Below are positions 7,123 to 12,892 of a stretch of 18,860 nt of DNA, piece after piece. Each line of letters opens with the position of its first letter. Positions within the stretch are counted from its first letter, which is position 1. The DNA lies in NCBI GenBank assembly GCA_964416665.1, contig CAYQFA010000017.1:1-18860 (forward strand), given 5' to 3'. This DNA comes from JAKAGE01 sp964416665 (GTDB taxonomy: Bacteria > Patescibacteriota > Minisyncoccia > UBA6257 > 2-01-FULL-56-20). A model generated the notes under the pieces. That model saw only the letters and a program-made list of their open reading frames with translations, had not been told where the DNA came from and searched no databases. Made by a program: the position numbers and the translations under genes.

Positions 7123-7734
7123 CTATTCCATATTCGTAAACACAACGAGTCTGTTTGAATAGCTTTTCTGGGCCGCGTTCCAGGTTCCCTCGCAGGTAAT
7201 AAGGTTGAGGTGCGCTTGTCTGTCGTTAGAATCGAACACGGCTACGGCATTCCCATTTTGGTCATAGGTCTGAATTCCGCTCACCACAAAGGTAGTGGTC
7301 GCTCCTCCTTGGTCGTCAATATATACTTTGTCTCCTACGCGCAATTTATATAAATCGTCGAATACTGCCGATATGCCGTCCTTCCATCCTTCATGTCCGG
7401 CGATCACGGCGCTGCCAGTCTCCCCCGGGCGCGGCCCGAGATCGAACCAAGCGACATCTGCGGGGCCCGCCGGGACGGCCATCGCTCCCTGCGCGGTAAG
7501 ACCCACATCCTCGATAGCGGCATCAACATTGATTTCGGGAATCACAAGGCGGGTTGGAAGTCCCGCCGAGCCAGCCGGTCCGGAATTTTGCGGGATCTGG
7601 CCTCCGGTCGATGAGGTCGCGCTCGCGCGGGAACCATGATCCAGCACCAAGAAGGAAACGATGACTGTCGCGATCGCAATGCCGACAACGCTAAAAATGA
7701 CCAGCGACCATTTTCGCGAAATTTTAAGTTTCAT
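7123..7734 (-). CDS. Sortase (single-TM, class D/E/F-like)
   Basis: A 203-aa transpeptidase that cleaves LPXTG-type sorting signals and links surface proteins to the envelope. A short basic N-terminus (MKLKISRKWS) is followed by one membrane segment (~11-31), a Gly/Ser/Pro linker, and the sortase barrel starting at PTRLVIPEINVDAAI. Catalytic residues are visible: H114 in VIAGHEGW, C181 in NLITCEGTW and R195 in SNRLVVF. The short barrel fits a housekeeping-type class rather than a pilin sortase, but I cannot fix the class. It is the last gene of the minus-strand run and starts 4 nt after a receiver gene, so it is probably translated with the signalling genes. Its likely substrate is the LPNTG protein encoded at the upstream end of the same block. 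Confidence 0.92.
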   Translation of the reverse strand: MKLKISRKWSLVIFSVVGIAIATVIVSFLVLDHGSRASATSSTGGQIPQNSGPAGSAGLPTRLVIPEINVDAAIEDVGLTAQGAMAVPAGPADVAWFDLGPRPGETGSAVIAGHEGWKDGISAVFDDLYKLRVGDKVYIDDQGGATTTFVVSGIQTYDQNGNAVAVFDSNDRQAHLNLITCEGTWNAAQKSYSNRLVVFTNME

Positions 7735-7738
7735 ATTT

Positions 7739-8164
7739 CTATCCCGCCGATTTTTCTTTTTGCGCGGACTTACGATCTGTTGCCGCAAGGATATTTTTGA
7801 CCCGCGCGATAAATTCTTCGTTGCTAAGACGTTTTTGGATACAATCCGCGATCAAGGCCTCCTTCATCTTTTTTTCCGTTTCGATCGACAGGTCTTCGTT
7901 GGTAAGCAAGGCAACGGGAATGTGCGCCGTTGCCGCCTCTTTTTTTAACCTGCCGGCAGCCGTTATGCCGTCTATCCCCGGCAAATTTTTATCCATTAAA
8001 ATAAGGTCGGGCTGAAGCCGCCCCGCCAGTTCCTGCCCCTGATCGGCATCCGGCGCATCAAGGACTTCATAACCGGCATTGCCGAGCAGACTGCTGAAAA
8101 GCCGACGCAGTACCGGATCGTCGTCGATGATTAAAACACGGGCTTTTTTTAATGGTGCATCCAT
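7739..8164 (-). CDS. Stand-alone receiver (response regulator) protein A
   Basis: A 141-aa CheY-like receiver with no output domain. It has the acidic pocket in VLIIDDDPV, the phospho-acceptor D58 in LILMDKNLPG, the switch Thr in VALLTNED and the conserved Lys in CIQKRLS. A Lys/Ser-rich tail of ~15 residues follows the last helix. It is clearly paralogous to the receiver at 10121-10543: both share RRLFxSLLGxAGYEV and a matching xxLSNEEFIxRVKxIL-type end. The partner is presumably one of the two kinases in the run. ATG 8164 is preferred over an upstream in-frame start at 8200 that would run into the preceding gene. Confidence 0.92.
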   Translation of the reverse strand: MDAPLKKARVLIIDDDPVLRRLFSSLLGNAGYEVLDAPDADQGQELAGRLQPDLILMDKNLPGIDGITAAGRLKKEAATAHIPVALLTNEDLSIETEKKMKEALIADCIQKRLSNEEFIARVKNILAATDRKSAQKEKSAG

Positions 8165-8189
8165 GTTGAAAATATTTTTGGAACACGTT

Positions 8190-8570
8190 TTAATCGCCAA
8201 GAATTTCTTTTACTTTTTTTACGATATCCCGATACTCCCATTCGCTCTTGATGATAAAATCAAGGATCCCTATTTTTTTCGCCCTGGCGATCGTGGCGGA
8301 ATCCTGGGAGTTGCTCCACATGATGACGCGCGCAGTTTTGCCCCACTTGTCTCTGCGGAGATTTTCAAGGAAATAGAACCCGTCGGTGTTGGGCATAAGA
8401 TTATCGACAAGGATAAAGTCGGGATGGTCCTTGAGCGCGATATCCAATCCCCCCTGGCCGTTCGATGCTTTGCTTACCAGAAATCCTTCGTGGGTAAACT
8501 TATCCGAAATACCGCTCAGGATAGAGATCTCGTCCTCAATGATCAGCACTTTTCTTTGCGGCGTATCCAT
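8190..8570 (-). CDS. Stand-alone receiver (response regulator) protein B
   Basis: A 126-aa receiver-only protein, the length of a bare CheY domain. Key residues are the acidic pair in LIIEDEISI, phospho-acceptor D56 in FILVDNLMPNTDG, a switch Ser in VIMWSNSQD and the Lys in FIIKSEWEY. It starts 7 nt after the stop of the coiled-coil histidine kinase, which makes that kinase its most likely phosphodonor. There is no DNA-binding or enzymatic domain, so it acts by protein contact or as a phosphorelay intermediate. Confidence 0.92.
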   Translation of the reverse strand: MDTPQRKVLIIEDEISILSGISDKFTHEGFLVSKASNGQGGLDIALKDHPDFILVDNLMPNTDGFYFLENLRRDKWGKTARVIMWSNSQDSATIARAKKIGILDFIIKSEWEYRDIVKKVKEILGD

Positions 8571-8577
8571 GATCGTT

Positions 8578-10059
8578 TTATTTCAATTCCAACCTTCTGG
8601 AGCCTTCTTTTTTCTTCATCCCCCCGAGGGGAATTGCGACGTAGAATGTCGATCCTTTGTTCTCCGTTGATTCAAACCAGATCTTCCCACCCGTTTTTTC
8701 TATCGTTTCCTTTATGATATATAACCCGAGGCCGGTGCCGTCGGGATCTTTTACGCGCGCATTGTCGGCCCGAAACATTTTCGTAAAGATCTTGGACTGC
8801 GAATTTTTTGGAATTCCATAACCAGTGTCGGCTACCGAGATAAGAATATTGGATTTATCCCTTTTTATCGTGAGGGTTATGCTTCCTGCGGGCGGCGTGT
8901 ATTTTACTGCGTTCGAAAATAAATTCTGGAATATCATCCGAATAATATTCAAATCGGCGCGAATCGGGGGGAGGTCCTTCTCGAAGCTCTTATTTACAAG
9001 TAATTTTTTCTCATTGATGTTAAGTTCGAGATCTTTTAACGCGCCCTCTGCGATGTTTTCAAGATTGACCTGTTCGGGCTCAACGATGAATACTCCAAGA
9101 TCGACCCTGGAAACGTTAAGAAGCGCCGTAATAAGATTGATCATACGGTCATTGGCGTTCTTTATTTCCGTAAGATATTCGCGCTGCTTATCGTTGAGCG
9201 GCCCGGCATCACCATCAATAAGCATGCCCGTGTATCCTTTGAGGGCCGTGAGGGGCGTGCGAAGCTGATGCGAGGCGATCGAAACGAACTCATCTTTCGC
9301 CAGATCGAGCGAACGCAATTCTTTGTTCGCTAATTCAACTTTTTTTGCCGTCACGGCAAGTTGCTTGGCTTTGATATCAAGGTTTTTGGCCGTCACAAGC
9401 AATTTGCGTCGGACGATCTCTTTTTCCTTGGCCGTGACCGCGAGCTGCTTCGCCGTGACCGCGAGTTTATCCCTGGTGTCTTCTTTTTCCTTCGCGGTGA
9501 CCGCGAGCTGCTTGGCTTTAAGACGGAGCGTTTCTGCTGTCACCGCCAATCTCCCTCTGATACTTTCCTTCTCTTTCGCGGTGACCGCGAGCTGCTTGGC
9601 TTTAAGACGAAGCGCTCTCGCCGTCACAAGCAGTTTGCGTCGGACACTCTCTTTTTCCTTTGCGGTCGTGGCAAGTTGTTTGGCGGTCACCACAAGCTTG
9701 TCTCTCACGGTTTCCCTCTCCTTGGCAGTTATTGCGAGCTGCTTTGCGGTGACCTCCAATTTGCGGCGGACAATCTCCTTCTCCCTCGCGGTGACCGCAA
9801 GCTGCTTGGCCGTGACCGCAAGCTTGTCTCTGGTATCTTCCTTCTCCTTCGCGGTGACCGCGAGCTGCTTGGCTTTAAGACGAAGCGCTCTCGCCGTCAC
9901 AAGCAGTTTGCGTCGGACACTCTCTTTTTCCTTTGCGGTCGTGGCAAGTTGTTTGGCGGTCACCACAAGCTTGTCTCTCACGTCTTCCTTTTTCTTGGCA
10001 GAGACCTTGAGCTTGAGGATCGTATTGTCAATTTTGGAAACAGCTGTTTTTTTATTCAT
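8578..10059 (-). CDS. Soluble histidine kinase with long repetitive coiled coil
   Basis: A 493-aa histidine kinase without a transmembrane segment. Residues ~10-245 are an almost uninterrupted repeat of units such as AKQLAVTAKEKE followed by xxRxKLxVTA, with Leu/Ala at heptad positions. This predicts a long helical coiled coil in place of any PAS, GAF or CHASE sensor. The catalytic core follows: H-box SIASHQLRTPLTALKG (H264), N-box LFSNAVKYTPP, G1 VADTGYGIP and G2 GTGLGLYIIKE, all intact. The repeat contains a 135-bp exact DNA duplication. Upstream in-frame extension to 10149 would overlap the preceding receiver gene; ATG 10059 begins MNKKTAVSK and leaves a 61-nt gap. The signal is unknown; the coil may dock to the other kinase, the small TM protein or polymerise. 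Confidence 0.9.
   Translation of the reverse strand: MNKKTAVSKIDNTILKLKVSAKKKEDVRDKLVVTAKQLATTAKEKESVRRKLLVTARALRLKAKQLAVTAKEKEDTRDKLAVTAKQLAVTAREKEIVRRKLEVTAKQLAITAKERETVRDKLVVTAKQLATTAKEKESVRRKLLVTARALRLKAKQLAVTAKEKESIRGRLAVTAETLRLKAKQLAVTAKEKEDTRDKLAVTAKQLAVTAKEKEIVRRKLLVTAKNLDIKAKQLAVTAKKVELANKELRSLDLAKDEFVSIASHQLRTPLTALKGYTGMLIDGDAGPLNDKQREYLTEIKNANDRMINLITALLNVSRVDLGVFIVEPEQVNLENIAEGALKDLELNINEKKLLVNKSFEKDLPPIRADLNIIRMIFQNLFSNAVKYTPPAGSITLTIKRDKSNILISVADTGYGIPKNSQSKIFTKMFRADNARVKDPDGTGLGLYIIKETIEKTGGKIWFESTENKGSTFYVAIPLGGMKKKEGSRRLELK
9575..9982. repeat. 135-bp direct duplication inside the coiled-coil region
   Basis: Bases 9575-9709 and 9848-9982 are identical over 135 bp by inspection, with an offset of 273 bp, which is 91 codons or exactly 13 heptads. 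The offset keeps both the reading frame and the coiled-coil phase. Shorter, degenerate copies of the same unit fill the rest of 9330-10020, indicating growth by in-frame internal duplication. Confidence 0.9.
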
Positions 10060-10120
10060 ATGAAACGCCCAACTCGCTTCTTGCGGATGCTTGCCCGACA
10101 GCACATCGACTTTTGCCTTT

Positions 10121-10543
10121 TTATATCGGCTTCTTTTCTGCCTCCTCAAGAATCTTTTTGACCCGCACGATGAACTCTTCGTTGCTGACGCCTTTTTGGA
10201 TATAGTTTGTTACCCCGACGTCCTTCATCCAATTTTCCGCTTCAATGGAAAGATCGGCGTTCGTGAGGAACGCGATGGGAATGTCCGCCGCGGGAGACCC
10301 CGGTTCGTTCCTGATGAGATCCGCCGTCTTGATGCCATCGCTGCCAGGCATGTTGATATCGAGAAGAACGAGATCGGGATGAAACCTGCGCGCCATCTCC
10401 CGCCCAAGGTCGCCGTTCCCGGCATAGATGACCTCATAGCCAGCCGATCCGAGCAAGCTCCCGAAAAGCCGACGGCTCGTGGGATCGTCGTCGATGATCA
10501 AGATGTGCTTAGCAACTGATTCCGGCTTGATTGCCTCGTCCAT
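10121..10543 (-). CDS. Stand-alone receiver (response regulator) protein C
   Basis: A 140-aa receiver-only protein and close paralogue of receiver A. The acidic pocket is ILIIDDDPT, the phospho-acceptor D62 lies in LVLLDINMPGSDG, the switch Thr in IAFLTNADL and the Lys in YIQKGVSNEEF. Copies A and C lie on either side of the coiled-coil kinase, consistent with a local duplication of a receiver within the cluster. It lies 61 nt before the coiled-coil kinase start and 23 nt after receiver D. No output domain is present. Confidence 0.92.
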   Translation of the reverse strand: MDEAIKPESVAKHILIIDDDPTSRRLFGSLLGSAGYEVIYAGNGDLGREMARRFHPDLVLLDINMPGSDGIKTADLIRNEPGSPAADIPIAFLTNADLSIEAENWMKDVGVTNYIQKGVSNEEFIVRVKKILEEAEKKPI

Positions 10544-10566
10544 GATTTTTATTGCTTTTTTATCTT

Positions 10567-11025
10567 CTACTTCATTATAGGAGGTTTATTGATGGCTAGC
10601 CAGTAGAGGCCCGCCTCGCTCAACGCCTTTATAAAACCTGTGGCGTCTATCGGTTTTACGATATAGCTGTTGGCCCCAAGTTTATAGGCCTCTTTGAGGT
10701 CCTTGTCTTCCTGGGACGACGTCACGATCACCACCGGTATCGTCCTGGAGCGTTCGTCCGCCTTGATCCTCGCCAGCACCTCAAGACCGTTCACCTTCGG
10801 CAGCTTTAAGTCGAGCAGCATGACCTTGAGCGGAGCGCTCTCGTTGCGCGCGGCATATTTTCCGGTGCGGAAGATGAATTCCAGCGCTTCTTCACCGTCC
10901 TTGAGCCAGTAGATCTTATTGGCGATGTTCAGCTTGGACAAAGCGCGGGAGATGAGCTCGGCATCATTCGGACTATCTTCAACCATCAGTACGTCAACTT
11001 CATTGATGTTCGTCGTGTTTTCCAT
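10567..11025 (-). CDS. Stand-alone receiver protein D (Rcp1/CphB-like)
   Basis: A 152-aa receiver of the type usually paired with phytochrome-like and CHASE3 kinases (Rcp1-like). It starts with VDVLMVEDSPNDAELISRAL, carries the characteristic YWLKDGEEALEFIF segment and an extended loop before the phospho-acceptor D72 in VMLLDLKLPKVNG, then VIVTSSQED (switch) and SYIVKPID (Lys). The C-terminal helix ends in a tryptophan-containing GLYWLAINKPP typical of this group. It begins 15 nt after the CHASE3 kinase stop and is that kinase's probable partner. Confidence 0.93.
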   Translation of the reverse strand: MENTTNINEVDVLMVEDSPNDAELISRALSKLNIANKIYWLKDGEEALEFIFRTGKYAARNESAPLKVMLLDLKLPKVNGLEVLARIKADERSRTIPVVIVTSSQEDKDLKEAYKLGANSYIVKPIDATGFIKALSEAGLYWLAINKPPIMK

Positions 11026-11040
11026 AGCGTTTTTAAAATC

Positions 11041-12396
11041 TTATTTCTTAGGTAGAGTGAAATAGAAGGTCGCTCCCTTGCCGACCTCCCCTTCCGCTCG
11101 AACGCTCCCGCCATGCCGCTCGACGATGCGCTTGACGTTCGCGAGACCAATACCCGTCCCCTCGAATTCCTCGACGGAATGAAGGCGTTGAAACACACCG
11201 AAGAGCTTGCCGACATACTGCATATCGAAACCGGCACCGTTATCTTTCACGTAATACGTAACGCTATCCGCGTCGCTCGTGCTACCCACCTCGATCTTCG
11301 CTTTCTCTTTTTTACTGGTAAATTTGACGGCGTTCGTGAAAAGATTGGTCCAGACCTGACGGATCATATCCACATCCCCTTTGATGTCGGGCAGTATGCC
11401 CATAACAAATTCGATGTCTCTGCCCGATGCCGATTTCTTCACCTCCGCATATACCTCGTTCGCAAGCACACCCATGGCAACAGGAACCTTTTTTATTTCC
11501 GCACGGCCCAAGCGGGAGAACGACAAGAGGTTGTCGATAAGCTTTCCCATCTGCACCGTGCTCGCCTCGATGATGCCGGCGACCCGCTTGCCTTCGTCAT
11601 CCAGCTTTCCGGCGTAATCTTCAACGAGTATCTGCGTGAATCCATCGATCGCGCGGAGCGGGGCCCGCAGGTCATGCGACACCGAATAGCTGAATGCCTC
11701 CATTTCCTTGTTCGCTTTGAGCGCTTCCTCGAGGAGCGGCTTTCGCACCATTTCTCCTATGACGAATCTATTGATAATATAGTCCACCAATATGGCGCAC
11801 AGGAGTCCTATGATACTTCCCCATATCACTATCAGCTCTGCCATGGCATTCACGTGCGTCAGATTATTGGTATGCGCCTGCAGCAACGTCGTTTCCGTCG
11901 ATTGCATATTCGCCACTACTGCCCGTATGGAATCCATTATTACCTTTCCTTTGTCCGTCGACACATTCGCTTGCGCCGCAGCGAATCCCTCATTCGTCCG
12001 CAATGAAATGATGGTTTGAAAGTCCGCAAGTCTTTCGGCAATAAGCGGTTTTATCGCGGACAAATATTGTTGCTGTGCCGGATCGTTCTTTGTGAGCACC
12101 TCCAATGTTTGGACTTGTTCATTGACGTCCGGAAGGGCGGCGGTATACGGCTGGAGAAAAGCCTCTTGCCCCGTTATAACATAACCACGTTCACCGGTCT
12201 CCATGTTTTCGAGATCCGACATCATAAGGTTGATATTCCCTAAAACCTGGTTGGAATGGGATACTTGGGATTCGTCGGCATCAATGCGAAGCAATGATTG
12301 ATAGCAAAAAATGAAAACAACAAGAAAGATCGCTACGATCAAAGAGATCAAAACCGCATTGAGCGTTTTTACCGACAGTTTCTTGAATATGGCCAT
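11041..12396 (-). CDS. CHASE3-domain membrane histidine kinase
   Basis: A 451-aa sensor kinase. TM1 is at ~11-33, then an extracytoplasmic helical CHASE3 sensor (~38-180) with the signature MSDLENMETGERGYVITGQ, then TM2 at ~187-210. The cytoplasmic part has H-box SYSVSHDLRAPLRAIDGF (H241), N-box LFTNAVKFTS, G1 VKDNGAGFDM, a GVFQRLHSVEEFEGTGIGLA G2 region and a final GATFYFTLPKK. This core resembles phytochrome-type kinases, which fits the Rcp1-like receiver next door. ATG 12396 gives a normal membrane-protein N-terminus (MAIFKKLSVK). An in-frame ATG at 12453 is possible but adds a Trp/Gly-rich tail. The ligand is unknown. Confidence 0.93.
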   Translation of the reverse strand: MAIFKKLSVKTLNAVLISLIVAIFLVVFIFCYQSLLRIDADESQVSHSNQVLGNINLMMSDLENMETGERGYVITGQEAFLQPYTAALPDVNEQVQTLEVLTKNDPAQQQYLSAIKPLIAERLADFQTIISLRTNEGFAAAQANVSTDKGKVIMDSIRAVVANMQSTETTLLQAHTNNLTHVNAMAELIVIWGSIIGLLCAILVDYIINRFVIGEMVRKPLLEEALKANKEMEAFSYSVSHDLRAPLRAIDGFTQILVEDYAGKLDDEGKRVAGIIEASTVQMGKLIDNLLSFSRLGRAEIKKVPVAMGVLANEVYAEVKKSASGRDIEFVMGILPDIKGDVDMIRQVWTNLFTNAVKFTSKKEKAKIEVGSTSDADSVTYYVKDNGAGFDMQYVGKLFGVFQRLHSVEEFEGTGIGLANVKRIVERHGGSVRAEGEVGKGATFYFTLPKK

Positions 12397-12459
12397 GGGT
12401 AGTTTTGCGTCGTGGTTAATTTCATTTATTCCCCTACCCCACCATGGTAGCATGCGCGG

Positions 12460-12780
12460 CTATTTTAAGCGCAGGCTGACAACTACGGCTACCGCAGCTA
12501 TGAGCACTTGGAGAACACCGACGACGATCAGCACAATGGTCATCGATTTCATCTGCCGCACGGAAATCTCGCTGCTCTTTCGAACCTGTTCTGCGGATTC
12601 CCATGTCGTCTTCGCCAGTAATTCAGCGGAGGCTTGTGTTGTTTTCGCGAGAAAAACACTCGCATCCGAAAGCTCTTTGGCTCTCGTTGCCGTTACCAAA
12701 CTGGCCGCACCCAAAAGCTGGGTATCTTCACTCGATTTTTTTCTCTCTATTAATCTTTTGAGTATCTCCTCGGGATCCAT
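12460..12780 (-). CDS. Small single-TM coiled-coil protein, unknown function
   Basis: A 106-aa protein I do not recognise. The first ~75 residues are charged and helical, with near-repeats such as LAKTTQASAELL and LAKTTWESAEQV spaced about 11 residues apart, which suggests an amphipathic or coiled-coil helix. One strong membrane segment ends the protein (MTIVLIVVGVLQVLIAAVAV, then SLRLK), so it is probably tail-anchored with the helix in the cytoplasm. It lies between the LPXTG surface protein and the CHASE3 kinase, all on the same strand. The Ala/Thr/Lys-rich repeats recall the coiled-coil kinase's repeats in composition, but no homology is claimed. The minus strand shows a TATAAA (12804-12809) about 24 nt before the start. 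Confidence 0.7.
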   Translation of the reverse strand: MDPEEILKRLIERKKSSEDTQLLGAASLVTATRAKELSDASVFLAKTTQASAELLAKTTWESAEQVRKSSEISVRQMKSMTIVLIVVGVLQVLIAAVAVVVSLRLK

Positions 12781-12820
12781 GGATATGCCTTAAGTCTATG
12801 CTCTTTATAGATTACACGCC

Positions 12821-12863
12821 ATGAACGCGCCCGACCGTGAACAGCGCGTCGGTTGGCGTTCAT
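12821..12863. other. Stem-loop between the DUF3494 gene and the small TM gene
   Basis: ATGAACGC/GCGTTCAT (8 bp), a 2/3-nt internal loop, then CCGAC/GTCGG (5 bp) close a 12-nt loop. It lies in the 112-nt gap downstream of the surface-protein gene. In the minus-strand direction no T-run follows, so it is not a typical terminator for that gene. It could be an mRNA processing or stability element separating the highly expressed surface protein from the signalling genes. The rest of the gap shows nothing else clear. Confidence 0.5.
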
Positions 12864-12892
12864 TTTTGGTCGGCTCTCTTCTGGAGGCTAAG

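Noticed and set aside
9323..10063. 246-aa plus-strand open frame with regular repeats, and the idea of a CRISPR-like array
   Set aside because: The repeats are the complementary strand of the coiled-coil kinase. Units are in frame and degenerate, with no unique spacers, so this is neither CRISPR nor a separate gene.
11113..12006. 297-aa plus-strand open frame
   Set aside because: It is antisense to the CHASE3 histidine kinase, whose motifs are all intact.
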